A stretch of 60,368 bases of DNA from a virus. The translations under genes and the position numbers were made by a program. Below the pieces are notes generated by a model. The model did no database searches, was not told where the DNA came from, and saw only the letters and a program-made list of their open reading frames with translations. Every line of letters starts with the position of its first letter. Position 1 is the first letter of the stretch. Of this stretch, positions 31,591-40,299 are shown piece by piece. The stretch is taken from the IMG/VR virus record IMGVR_UViG_3300028840_001367, positions 1 to 60,368 of that record. One strand, given 5' to 3'.

Positions 31591-33189
31591 TTAGGTTGGC
31601 AGTCTCTTTGTCATTCTGTAAATCAAGCACTGAAAATATATGTCAGCGTTGTATGTGTCACTGGCATGTGTGGCGTCTCTCTCCCAAGTGATCATGAGGT
31701 ATGTGCCATTGCCCGGATTGGGGCCAGTGCGACCAGCCACAACAATCATGTCAGTTGTGCTCAAGGTGTTGACATCTTGTGCCCATGACCCTGTGTACCT
31801 TGTCTGGTCATAAAGGGTACCACCACCACCTTGTGTCCATTGCCAGCGTTGGTATATCTTTGAGCTTGAGATACCAGTGCCAATGCAGTACACTGCATAC
31901 ACGTACCCATCATAACTTGACCAAGCATGGTCTGGCATATAGATTGAGCCAATGACCTTGCTGTGCTTGCCATTGGGCAAGATCAAGCCACGCTCATTGT
32001 TGACCCAAGATATGACTGTGCTGTCTGTGACGTTGTAGGCACCAAGCAATTGGCACTGTCTGTACTCATTGCAAGAGTTTATTCTGAGACCACTTGAGCC
32101 AAGCAGCAACCCACTGGTGTATGAGGCATCATCAAGGTCAATTCTGAGATTGCCTGCTAGATCGTCCTCAAGACCCCAACCGTCAATGTCTGATGGGTCA
32201 ACGCTCAGAGCACTGCCAGCACCACCGTCAAGACCATTGCCAGCAATGGCAGCAGCAATCTGGTCAACACCAATACCAGCGTCTTTGACTTGCAAGATGT
32301 CTGTTGCAATCTCAAGAGTTGTGTTGTCAGGGTTGACAGCCAGTGCAGCACCACCACCACCAGTCAGACCGTCACCAGCAACACTGGTGGCAATCTTGGT
32401 CTCATCGACAGCAGCAGTGCCAAGCTTAGCAGTTGTAATACCAAGGTCTTTGACTCTGAGAGTGTCTGTGTCAATCTCAATGGTTGAGCCATCCACGTTG
32501 ACGCTCAGAGCACTGCCAGCACCACCAGACAAACCGTCACCAGCCACGCTTGCTGCCAGAGCGTCTGAGTCAATGCCAGCGTCTTTGACTCTCAGGGTGT
32601 CAGCATTGGTCTCAATGGTTGCGTCATCCACGTTGACAGAGAGCACAGAGCCATCACCACCAGCCAGACCGTCACCAGCAACAGCAGCGTCAAGCATGTT
32701 CTCGTCAACTGCTATGTTGGGGTGCACATACTCTCTGGTGTCTGTGACCGTGATGACACCACCAGTTGTGACTTGCAGCGTGGCAAGCGAGATCTCCCAA
32801 GTGACACCGTCTGATTGTGTCACTGCTGGTGGTGTGCCAAGACCCTCAGTGCCAGTGAGCACTGCAATTCTCACGGTCTGTGCAGCCCAACCAGCTTGCA
32901 GCACAACACGGTCATACCTTGTGGCAGCAGAGGGTGTTGCAATGGTCTTGTTGACTGCTGAGGTGTTCCAGTATGGTATGCCATACACAGAGGCAGCACC
33001 AGTGTCAATCTGTATTGGCGTGCTGGTGCCAGTTACCTCAAGCTCATTTTGGTATGTCTTGTGCACACCCTCTGTGGTGTTGTCACCAAGCAACCATTGC
33101 CTCAACCATCTGAATACCTCTGCTTGAGTGTATGGTGTGGCACCGTCACCAGTGCTGCCAGTTGTCCACATCAATGACTTTTCTGCCAT
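31591..33189 (-). CDS. Tail fibre/baseplate protein with internal repeats
   Basis: Protein of 532 residues. Residues ~1-165 form a conserved siphovirus fibre N terminus (PYTQAEVFRWLRQWLLGD; YDRVVLQAGWAAQTVRIAVLTG; ITVTDTREYVHPN). Then come about four repeats of ~45 residues, each with VAGDGL(S/A/T)GG-x-GSALSVN, TIE(I/T)-x-(T/A)DTLRVKD and GI. The C-terminal ~170 residues are a beta-rich tip (QCQLLGAYNVTDSTVISW ... YLMITWERDATH). The repeat number probably varies between relatives. Host-binding role inferred from architecture. Confidence 0.85.
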   Translation of the reverse strand: MAEKSLMWTTGSTGDGATPYTQAEVFRWLRQWLLGDNTTEGVHKTYQNELEVTGTSTPIQIDTGAASVYGIPYWNTSAVNKTIATPSAATRYDRVVLQAGWAAQTVRIAVLTGTEGLGTPPAVTQSDGVTWEISLATLQVTTGGVITVTDTREYVHPNIAVDENMLDAAVAGDGLAGGDGSVLSVNVDDATIETNADTLRVKDAGIDSDALAASVAGDGLSGGAGSALSVNVDGSTIEIDTDTLRVKDLGITTAKLGTAAVDETKIATSVAGDGLTGGGGAALAVNPDNTTLEIATDILQVKDAGIGVDQIAAAIAGNGLDGGAGSALSVDPSDIDGWGLEDDLAGNLRIDLDDASYTSGLLLGSSGLRINSCNEYRQCQLLGAYNVTDSTVISWVNNERGLILPNGKHSKVIGSIYMPDHAWSSYDGYVYAVYCIGTGISSSKIYQRWQWTQGGGGTLYDQTRYTGSWAQDVNTLSTTDMIVVAGRTGPNPGNGTYLMITWERDATHASDTYNADIYFQCLIYRMTKRLPT

Positions 33190-33205
33190 GTCTCACCTCT
33201 CTGGC

Positions 33206-34099
33206 TTATATGCCAAGGTACCTTGTCTTGTACCTCAAAAAGATCTCAGTTGCCTCAGTCACACCAGAGCCAGTCACTTGTATATCATTGTCTTTGCTGG
33301 CATTGTTAAGCACTGGTGGCTCAAGGTGAAAAGTACCAAGGTCTGAGTCATCCGTAAGGTCTGCAATCTGGCTCACACCACTTGAGTCTGTGACTGTCTT
33401 GTATCCGTACCTTGTGTCAATCTCATAATAGTCACCAGCACCAATGGTTGTGCCAGTAAAGTCTAGTACTTCATCTGTGGTCAAGTTGGTTATGACACAG
33501 TCAGTGATTGGGCCAACAATCTTGATTATAGGGTTGGTCTGCCATGAGCCAGCATAGGCAATTGACTTTGTGATGTCAATGGTACTGGCACCAATCTGCC
33601 AAGGGATCTCAAGTGGTATGTCAAAAGCGTCTGACCCACCACCAATGCCATATGTCTCACTCTGCTCATTAGGGTCATACCAAGTTGGGTCTGGTGCCCT
33701 AAACTCAACACTTGCTCTGTCAGCAAAAGCTGAGCGTCTGTTGCTTGGGTACGTCAAGCCACCAACAGCATTGCAGTCAATTGAGCGTACATCCCCATTT
33801 TGGAACGTGAAGCGCAACTCAAAGAGAGACTCTGTTGACTTGAACACTCTGACAAGCTCATCTCTCTTGTCCCAATACCCTCTGAAAGTTTGACCGTCAA
33901 CCTTGAATTGCAGCACAAAGTTGCGTGGTCTCAGGGTGCGACCACGGTCAGTTGCACCGTGCTGTTGGGCACCTCTGGTCTCATGACGCTGCAAGGGTGA
34001 GAGACCAAGGCCAGTGTCACCAACCACGTTGTAACCGTTGTCTTGCAGCACAAAGCTGTCAGCGTCAATGTGTACGCTCAAGTTATACCCACCACTCAT
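33206..34099 (-). CDS. Distal tail (Dit-like) protein
   Basis: Protein of 297 residues immediately after the tape measure. Motifs of Dit/phage tail protein: LRPRNFVLQFKVDG, YWDKRDELVRVFKS, LELRF-type strand, and RASVEFRAPDPTWYDP (~125-140), then a C-terminal galectin-like beta domain (NPIIKIVGPITDCVITNLTT). Dit forms a hexamer joining the tail tube to the baseplate. Confidence 0.85.
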   Translation of the reverse strand: MSGGYNLSVHIDADSFVLQDNGYNVVGDTGLGLSPLQRHETRGAQQHGATDRGRTLRPRNFVLQFKVDGQTFRGYWDKRDELVRVFKSTESLFELRFTFQNGDVRSIDCNAVGGLTYPSNRRSAFADRASVEFRAPDPTWYDPNEQSETYGIGGGSDAFDIPLEIPWQIGASTIDITKSIAYAGSWQTNPIIKIVGPITDCVITNLTTDEVLDFTGTTIGAGDYYEIDTRYGYKTVTDSSGVSQIADLTDDSDLGTFHLEPPVLNNASKDNDIQVTGSGVTEATEIFLRYKTRYLGI

Positions 34100-34108
34100 T
34101 GACTCACC

Positions 34109-36880
34109 TCACGTTGTGGCAACACTCTGCTCAAGCTGCAAAAAGCGCACTTGGTCAATCAAGGTACGCTCATCTTGGTGAGCATAGTTTGCCTCAAGGT
34201 TGTATGTGTCACCCTCTTTGATCTGTGTCACTGCCTCTTGGTTGACCCTTGGCACCACTTCTGCAAAGAGATTGTCAATGCTCTGCATGACGCTGTCTGC
34301 ACTCTGCTCAATGCCAACACCAACACCCTCACCAAAAGGCTCACCAATCTCTTTTGCTGCCAGCTTGCTTGGTGACTCAATGCCAAGAAACTCTTTGGCA
34401 GCTTTGAGTGCTGCTGCTGCTGCCTCTGCTGCTTTCTTTGCCAGATTGCCAGCAGCGTCAACAATACCTTTGCCAATACCGTCAACAATGTCTGTACCAA
34501 GCTGCAACCAGTCAGCATCTTTGAACCAAGAGATTATGTCTTTGATCATCTTGACAACTTGACTGTCCTCACCACCAACAAGGTCAGTGTATAGCTCAAC
34601 GAAAAAGCCAACAATGCCAGTGATGAGACCAGCAACAGCCTCAAGCACACCAACGCTCATGCCAACAAAAAAGTCAATGACCGTCTGTATAAAGCTGGAA
34701 ACAGCAAGCTCAATACCCTCAATCATGCCATCCATGCCAGCTTTCATCTGCTCTTGGTTGCCAGTAAAGAGACCTTGCAGCAATTCCCAAAAGCCAGTGA
34801 GAAACATGACAATACCAGCAAAGACTTGCATGACGTTCTCTGCAAGGTTGAAAAACACCTCAATGAGATTGCCAATTAGAATGGTCACACCGTTGACCAG
34901 ACCCACCACCACAGAGATTATAAAGAGGATGATTGCACCAATGGCAGCAGCAACAATGCCAATAGCTTGCTTGATTGCTTGCCACACGTCTTGCCAATCA
35001 TACCCAAGGTCATTGAGGGTACCAGTGAGCAACTCAAAGATCTCTTTGAGATTGGGCCAAACTTGGTCAACAATGACTGCTGTGACTGCTGTCACAATGC
35101 TCTGTATAACTGTCCAAGCTGTCAGAGCAACTGCTTGGATTGTGGGCCAATACTCAAGCCAAGTTGCATACAACTCACCAAGTACCTCAAGTGCCTCTGG
35201 TACCGTCTCTCTGAAAAACTGAGCAATGGTCTCGATCCATGGCATGTCCATGTCCTCAGCAAGCGTGCTGAAAAAGTCAGCAGTGCTGCCAAAGTCAAGC
35301 TCAGCAATGTCTGCAAAGATCTCTGCAAAGTCTGTCTCTGTGAGGATTGCAAAGAGAGCACTTGCTTTCTCACCAACCGTGGTGAAAAACTCAACCACTG
35401 GTGGGCCATATGTCTCTGCCATACCTTGTGCCCACAAAGCCAAGTCTTGCAGCACTGGCAACAGACCCTCACCAATGCCAATCAAGAGCGTCTCTTTGAC
35501 ACCGTCAAGACCCTCAAGGGCACCAGCCAGAGTGTCTGCCTTGATTGCAGCTTGCTCTTGAGTACCCATGGCATCCTCAGTTGCCTCTGCCATGTCATCC
35601 CAACCCTCAACACCCTCAGACAGCAAGGTCTGCATTGCTTTCATGCCAAAGGTACCAGCAAGGGTCTGGATTGCTTGGTTGCGTTGCTCCTCAGTGAGAG
35701 TCTGCATTGTGGTCACAGCAGTACCCTGGATTGACTCAAGGTCTGCAATGGCAGTGCCAGCGTTGGCAAGCTGCTCTTGCAAGTTTGCCAGCTTTTCTGC
35801 TCTGGCATCCTCAGTGAGATTGACACCCTTTATACCCATCTCATAATCACTGATTGTCTGAGCAGTGCTGTTGTATATCTTTTGCAATCTCTCAAGCTGA
35901 GCTTGCTGCTCTTGAGTGCGACCACCAACCATTGTGGTCACCTCATTGGCACCCATCATTGCTTGCTCAAAGCTGCCAATGATCTGTGGCAGACTCCTCA
36001 AGGTACCGTCTGTGTTGTACAAGTCAACGTTGAGAGCAGCAAGTGAGTCTTTGACTTGGTCTGTTGGTCTCATGATGTTGGTGAGCATTGACTTGAGTGC
36101 AGTACCAGCCTCAGCACCCTTGATCCCTCTGGTTGAGAGAATTGCCAAAGCGTTGTTTGTGTCCTCAAGAGTGAAACCAAAAGACGCTGCTGTTGGTCCC
36201 ACAGCACCCAAGGCAGCAGTCAAGTCACTCACGTCTGCAACACTGGCGTCTGCACTCTTGACAAAGTTGTCCAGAGCACCAACGATCCATTGGTCAACCG
36301 TCTGACCAGTTGCCTCTGCTTGCCCACCAAAAGTTGCAATGGTTGTGGCAGCAAGCTCTGAGGCTTGCACCATGTCAAGCTCACTGGCAGCAGCAAGATC
36401 AATGCTGGCTCTGAGTGCACCAGCCAAGTCAGCAGTGCCACCAAGGTACCCTTGCACGTCACCAAAGATTTGTGTTGTGTCCAGACCAGCCTTGTACAGA
36501 TTGACCATTGACTCAGCAGCACCAGAGGCAGACACACCAAGCAAGCTGGTATCACCACCAACAGTCATGGCAGCAGCATGCAAGTCTTGCATGGACAAGT
36601 CAGCATTGCCAGCAGCAATCTGCAAGTCTGCCATGCTTGACTGAAAGTCTGAGGCAATGCCAACAGACTCATCAAGCACATCCATGACCTCACTCATGGC
36701 ACCCTTGGCAATGTCCACAGCACCTTGCACAAGTGCCATGAAACCTTGGGCAATAATGTTACCCATTGCAACAGCCCAAGAGTCAGCTTGCTTCTGAGTG
36801 TCTGCAAAGGTTGCCTTGACCCCACTATCGTCACCATCAATGGGTATGACAAGCCTCTGTATTACAATCTCGTCAGCCAC
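34109..36880 (-). CDS. Tail tape measure protein
   Basis: Protein of 923 residues, the longest late gene. The N-terminal part has the TP901/PhageMin_Tail pattern (FQSSMADLQIAAGNADLSMQ, TVGGDTSLLGVSASGAAES, AGLDTTQIFGDVQGYLGG, AASELDMVQASELAATT). A coiled-coil section lies at ~330-400 (RTQEQQAQLERLQKIYN). Several hydrophobic helices lie at ~650-770 (IGIVAAAIGAIILFIISVVVG; VFAGIVMFLTGF), usual for genome-injection segments. It sets tail length; at about 0.15 nm per residue the tail would be near 140 nm (estimate). Confidence 0.95.
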   Translation of the reverse strand: MADEIVIQRLVIPIDGDDSGVKATFADTQKQADSWAVAMGNIIAQGFMALVQGAVDIAKGAMSEVMDVLDESVGIASDFQSSMADLQIAAGNADLSMQDLHAAAMTVGGDTSLLGVSASGAAESMVNLYKAGLDTTQIFGDVQGYLGGTADLAGALRASIDLAAASELDMVQASELAATTIATFGGQAEATGQTVDQWIVGALDNFVKSADASVADVSDLTAALGAVGPTAASFGFTLEDTNNALAILSTRGIKGAEAGTALKSMLTNIMRPTDQVKDSLAALNVDLYNTDGTLRSLPQIIGSFEQAMMGANEVTTMVGGRTQEQQAQLERLQKIYNSTAQTISDYEMGIKGVNLTEDARAEKLANLQEQLANAGTAIADLESIQGTAVTTMQTLTEEQRNQAIQTLAGTFGMKAMQTLLSEGVEGWDDMAEATEDAMGTQEQAAIKADTLAGALEGLDGVKETLLIGIGEGLLPVLQDLALWAQGMAETYGPPVVEFFTTVGEKASALFAILTETDFAEIFADIAELDFGSTADFFSTLAEDMDMPWIETIAQFFRETVPEALEVLGELYATWLEYWPTIQAVALTAWTVIQSIVTAVTAVIVDQVWPNLKEIFELLTGTLNDLGYDWQDVWQAIKQAIGIVAAAIGAIILFIISVVVGLVNGVTILIGNLIEVFFNLAENVMQVFAGIVMFLTGFWELLQGLFTGNQEQMKAGMDGMIEGIELAVSSFIQTVIDFFVGMSVGVLEAVAGLITGIVGFFVELYTDLVGGEDSQVVKMIKDIISWFKDADWLQLGTDIVDGIGKGIVDAAGNLAKKAAEAAAAALKAAKEFLGIESPSKLAAKEIGEPFGEGVGVGIEQSADSVMQSIDNLFAEVVPRVNQEAVTQIKEGDTYNLEANYAHQDERTLIDQVRFLQLEQSVATT

Positions 36881-37702
36881 GGTCTTTGCCTCTCAAGTCC
36901 TCACCACCAAAGGCAGCATTGAGTGCCTCAGCAATTGCAATCTGCTCTTGTGCGGTTTGGATCTTGCCAATGCCAAGCTGTCTGAGCAGTCTTTTGGCAC
37001 CAGCCAGAAAGTCTGGCACAAGCTCACTTGGTGATATTGGCCTTGTGCCTTTCTTACGGTTGGTGTTGAGCACAGCAGCAGCAGTGATTGCATTGGCAAG
37101 GTATACTGCTTGTGTCCCAATTGGCTCAATCTGGTCATAAGCACGCCACTCATCAAACTGCTGTGCAGACATGTTTGACAACATTGTGTCAACGTTGGAT
37201 TGACCCAAAGCCAGAGCCAGCTTGAGTGCAAAGCGTCTGCTTGGGTCTTGGGTCAGTTTCCCAGTGCCTCTGCTGCTGGCGTTGGCTCACCCTCATCCCT
37301 AATCATGCCAGAGAGACGCTGCACAGCTTGCGCAATCCGGTTGACAGCAGCACCAGACTTGGCAGCAAGCCAGTCAGCGTCTCTCTCTGCAAACATGGGT
37401 GACCCATCCTCATTGATTGCGCCAAAGACAGCAATCAGTGCTTGCAGCTTTGGAAACTCTGCAAAGGTCACATGAGCGTCTGTTGAGCCTCTGACAGTCA
37501 CCAGCAGCTTTTGCACTTTTGCACGCTCTGCTGCTGTCATCTCACGTATGCACACCACAGCAACAGCCTCAGCATTGCCAGACTGTTGCTGTGCTTGCGC
37601 ATCCCACTCAGGCACCCTCACACGGTCTGTTGCCAGCGTGGTCTGCTCAATCAAGTCCTTTGTGAGCACAAAAGAGTATGTCTGCTCTTGTTTCTTGGTC
37701 AT
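36873..37702 (-). CDS. Tail assembly chaperone, long form (-1 frameshift product)
   Basis: Predicted fusion of the short chaperone (37253-37702) with the downstream frame ending at 36873 (about 276 residues). At the end of the first frame, CTG GGA AAC TGA contains the classic slippery heptamer GGGAAAC (37262-37256) in the correct phase. A -1 slip continues as LTQDPSRRFALKLALALGQSNVDTM and then the 36873-37208 frame (EWRAYDQIEPIG ... QTAQEQIAIAEALNAAFG). Gene order tail tube, chaperone, tape measure is the same as lambda G/GT. The end overlaps the tape measure start by eight bases. Confidence 0.9.
37253..37702 (-). CDS. Tail assembly chaperone, short form
   Basis: Protein of 149 residues, ATG 37702 after GAGGAGAGTCAACC. 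It starts KKQEQTYSFVLTKDLIEQTTL and is helical and acidic, as in lambda gpG analogues (MTAAERAKVQKLLVTVRG; FPKLQALIAVFGAINEDG). It binds the tape measure during tail assembly. Its stop lies directly after the slippery GGGAAAC. Confidence 0.88.
   Translation of the reverse strand: MTKKQEQTYSFVLTKDLIEQTTLATDRVRVPEWDAQAQQQSGNAEAVAVVCIREMTAAERAKVQKLLVTVRGSTDAHVTFAEFPKLQALIAVFGAINEDGSPMFAERDADWLAAKSGAAVNRIAQAVQRLSGMIRDEGEPTPAAEALGN
37256..37262 (-). promoter_or_regulatory. Programmed -1 ribosomal slippery site GGGAAAC
   Basis: X XXY YYZ heptamer in zero-frame phase G-GGA-AAC, followed at once by the TGA stop of the short form. The -1 frame stays open to 36873. A strong downstream pseudoknot was not established. 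Confidence 0.9.
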
Positions 37703-37762
37703 GGTTGACTCTCCTCTATTCTGATATTGTCAGTGCGTGCTTGGCTCTGCTCTGAGGCAGTG

Positions 37763-38197
37763 TTATGCCAGACTCACGCTGTCACTAATGCGCAAGGTGA
37801 TTGCAGCAGTCAGCTTGCCAACTGCTGGTGCTGCTGGTGTGATGGTCTTGACGTATGCTGAAAAGGTCCAAGTGGTACCACCAGCGTCGGGCCAGACAAG
37901 CTGCCAGTTGCGCAAGGTGCCATCATCCCAGTCTTTGAGCATACCAGAGGTATACCCATGCGTGGTCTCTGTGGGCACCCAGTCAACGTCAAGCGTGACT
38001 TGCCCACCACGCTTGACCCCAACGATCCACTCATCCCAACCAGACCCGTCATGGTGCGTGGTCTCATACTCCTCACGGTCAAGTGGTGGTGGGTTGAGAT
38101 TGGTGACGTTGGCAACAGCAGTGAAACTCTCTGGTGTGCCACCATCCCCAATCTTGAGCAAGGTACCATATGCGTCAATAGCTGTGCTCTGTGTCAT
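37763..38197 (-). CDS. Major tail (tube) protein
   Basis: Protein of 144 residues, ATG 38197 after GAGAGGAGAGCACGAC. Tail-tube pattern: YGTLLKIGDGGTPESFTAVANVTNLNPPPLDREEYETTHHD, GWDEWIVGVKRGGQVTLDVDW and TWTFSAYVKTITPAAPAVG, with the gp5/lambda gpV-like 'E-x-T-x-H' and 'F-x-G-x-V' features. It lies just before the chaperone genes, as usual. Confidence 0.9.
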   Translation of the reverse strand: MTQSTAIDAYGTLLKIGDGGTPESFTAVANVTNLNPPPLDREEYETTHHDGSGWDEWIVGVKRGGQVTLDVDWVPTETTHGYTSGMLKDWDDGTLRNWQLVWPDAGGTTWTFSAYVKTITPAAPAVGKLTAAITLRISDSVSLA

Positions 38198-38248
38198 TGT
38201 CGTGCTCTCCTCTCAAAAAGTTGTCTGCTCTCAAGCTGCTGGCAGTGC

Positions 38249-38584
38249 CTATGGGATCTTGAGCACTGCAATCTTGACGTTGGCGTCTGCACAAGTGATC
38301 TGGATTGTACCACCAGACCCTTTCCAACCCACAGTTGGAAACATTTGTGTCACTGCATATGCGTCTGGTGCAAGAGCAACCGTTGAGTCACCCTGTCTGC
38401 CATGTGGACAGTCAACAGACTCAATGGTGACGGTTGGGGTGCCAGCACCATCATTGCGCAACATGACAATCTCTTTGCCAGTGCTGGCAAAGGTGTCATT
38501 GGTCCCGCTGGCAGTGTTCCATGTGGGTGTGCTTGGTGTGGTGCCATACGCTGCTGGTAAGGTTGTAACTGTCAATGCTGCCAT
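38249..38584 (-). CDS. Small structural protein (Ig-like/beta fold)
   Basis: Protein of 111 residues, ATG 38584 after GAGAGGAGAACGTTGAC. All-beta appearance (KEIVMLRNDGAGTPTVTIESV; QIDTITCADAN-type strands), like small virion-associated decoration proteins with the pattern 'N-D-T-F-x-x-T-G-x-E-I-V-x-x-R-N-x-G'. It lies between the tail terminator and the tube gene, so a tail or head-tail accessory is most likely. Confidence 0.7.
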   Translation of the reverse strand: MAALTVTTLPAAYGTTPSTPTWNTASGTNDTFASTGKEIVMLRNDGAGTPTVTIESVDCPHGRQGDSTVALAPDAYAVTQMFPTVGWKGSGGTIQITCADANVKIAVLKIP

Positions 38585-38601
38585 GTCAACGTTCTCCTCT
38601 C

Positions 38602-39024
38602 TCAGTCTGTGAGGTACTCATACATGAACTCGTATTCTGCTATCATACGCCACTTGTCAACACCAGTCTCTCTGACTGGTCTGCCTGACAACCGTCTGCA
38701 ACTGGTGATTATAGTATCACTCACAGGATGCCTCTTGAGAGGTGTAAACAATCTGTCAAGCTCTTTTGCAAGCTGCTCACACTCAGAGTATGAGTCAGCA
38801 TAAGAGTCTATCTGCCAGCGTGAGGTGTACAGACCATTGCCACCACGGTTGTCACTCTCACCAGGGTGCACACGGTCTTGGTTGTCTGAGACACCAACAT
38901 GCACCGTGCATGGGTACCCTGGTGTCTCTGGCAACTCAGCAAGGTATGCTCTGTCATCAATGAGAGCAGAGACGCCATTGCTTTGCTCAGTCTGCAAAGT
39001 CTTGATTGCTGTTGCAATGCTCAC
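38602..39024 (-). CDS. Tail terminator-like protein (DUF3168)
   Basis: Protein of 140 residues. Pattern of lambda gpU/DUF3168 proteins: N-terminal helix (AIKTLQTEQSNGVSALIDDRAYLAELPETPGYPCTVHVGVS), RWQIDSYADSYSECEQLAKELDRLF (~68-92) and a final strand pair. It caps the finished tail. It overlaps the upstream gene by four bases. Confidence 0.8.
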   Translation of the reverse strand: MSIATAIKTLQTEQSNGVSALIDDRAYLAELPETPGYPCTVHVGVSDNQDRVHPGESDNRGGNGLYTSRWQIDSYADSYSECEQLAKELDRLFTPLKRHPVSDTIITSCRRLSGRPVRETGVDKWRMIAEYEFMYEYLTD

Positions 39025-39500
39025 CTTGCTGCTCTCCTCACATATGGTCTCAGAGCCTTGGCAACAAACTTGGGCACCTCATCCTTGGTGCTCTCAACTG
39101 CTGGTCTGAGGTATGGTCTGGCTGGTATCTTGATCTCATCACTCAGAGCCAGAGCAAGCCAAAGGTCATTGCCAGTGCGTCTGTGCATGTACCAAAAGTA
39201 AGCTCTTGCCTTGTCTGTCACTGGTATGGTGCCACCAAACTCATGGATGGCAGCATACACAACAGAAAACTCAACGTCAACTCTGTACTGGTTGATCTTG
39301 TTGACCTTGCCAGAGTCATACAAGTCACCAGACAAAAAAAGCTGCTGGTCAAGCAAGTTTTGGCGTGCCTCCTCAAGCACAACGTCTGCACCCTCTGTCA
39401 GAGCCTCTGCCAAGTGCCCTTGGGGTGATACTGACATTGCAACAGCCTTGAGCTTTTGATTGAGTTGCTTGACGCCAACTGGTTGAGTTGCCTTGACCAT
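39021..39500 (-). CDS. HK97 gp10-like tail completion protein
   Basis: Protein of 159 residues. Characteristic gp10-family features: LTEGADVVLEEARQNLLDQQLFLSGDLYDS, VDVEFSVVYAAIHEFGGTIP and IPARPYLRPAVESTKDEV. These proteins complete the head-tail interface. Start ATG 39500. Confidence 0.88.
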   Translation of the reverse strand: MVKATQPVGVKQLNQKLKAVAMSVSPQGHLAEALTEGADVVLEEARQNLLDQQLFLSGDLYDSGKVNKINQYRVDVEFSVVYAAIHEFGGTIPVTDKARAYFWYMHRRTGNDLWLALALSDEIKIPARPYLRPAVESTKDEVPKFVAKALRPYVRRAAR

Positions 39501-39506
39501 GCATCC

Positions 39507-40286
39507 TCATTTTACGGGCCAACCGCTTGACCTGTCCAACTCATACCATTGTGCAGTAAAAGTTGCTACAATGTCATCTGCTTGAGCCTTGATAAAACCA
39601 CAGTACAAGGTATCATATGTTAGCTCAAACTCCTCAAGGTCAGTTGCCTGAGTTGGAATTGTAAATCTGTTTGTGGTTGACCCACCAAGAAAACGTTGCA
39701 GCAGAGTTGCATTGGTGGTTGTGATTGCAGCACCAATGGTGACTCTGTTTGCATTGCCAGCAACAGATCTCAAGGTTGACGTTACAGGATCGATCCTGTA
39801 TCTGTTGACTGGTGTTATCTCTGTACCACCAGTGATCTCTGGGTTCTCCCAGTACTCAAAAAGTGCTTGACCCGTTGCAGCACCAATGCCAACAATATGG
39901 ATCTCTGCTGTGCTTGTAACTGGTGTTCTAAAACAGATTGACAGCAACTCATCAGTGTCAAGGTCTGGGTCAGTTGTGTCAACCCTAAAAGTGTTTGCCT
40001 CATGTACTTGGTAGTGCTCCCAAGATATGTTGACAAGAGCACCAGCATGGTGGTCTGCTAAAAGTGGTATAGGTGTTGGCGTGGCACCAAGGATTGACCA
40101 AGGCAGACCATACACTAGTTGCTCACCACCACCCCAGTTGGCAATAGGTGTACCACCAACAGATTGAGCCTCAATCTGCACTGGCTCTGCCTCTTGAGCA
40201 GTACCTTGCCAAGCCAGCAGACCAAGCAAGGCCAATGCTGCAATGACCAAGGCAACCATGACTGACTTGTATACTTTGTCTCTCAT
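39507..40286 (-). CDS. Signal-anchored decoration-like protein
   Basis: Protein of 259 residues. An N-terminal membrane anchor (SVMVALVIAALALLGLLAW, ~8-26) and a linker sharing VQIEAQS ... GGGEQLVYG with the neighbour at 40300 precede a TPTPIPLLADHHAG boundary. Residues ~75-255 resemble a widespread phage beta protein: FRVDTTDPDLDTDELLSICFRTP, ALFEYWENPEITGGTEIT, NRYRIDPVTSTL, LQRFLGGSTTN and VATFTAQWYELDRS. Usually this protein is not membrane-anchored, so the fusion to a signal anchor is odd. It may sit on the host surface or cap the virion. Start ATG 40286. Confidence 0.75.
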   Translation of the reverse strand: MRDKVYKSVMVALVIAALALLGLLAWQGTAQEAEPVQIEAQSVGGTPIANWGGGEQLVYGLPWSILGATPTPIPLLADHHAGALVNISWEHYQVHEANTFRVDTTDPDLDTDELLSICFRTPVTSTAEIHIVGIGAATGQALFEYWENPEITGGTEITPVNRYRIDPVTSTLRSVAGNANRVTIGAAITTTNATLLQRFLGGSTTNRFTIPTQATDLEEFELTYDTLYCGFIKAQADDIVATFTAQWYELDRSSGWPVK

Positions 40287-40299
40287 TGCTCACCCTCTC

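Noticed and set aside
32069-33127. 352-residue plus-strand open frame inside the tail fibre gene
   Set aside because: Its repetitive Ser/Pro/Ala composition is the antisense of the fibre repeats; no start signal.
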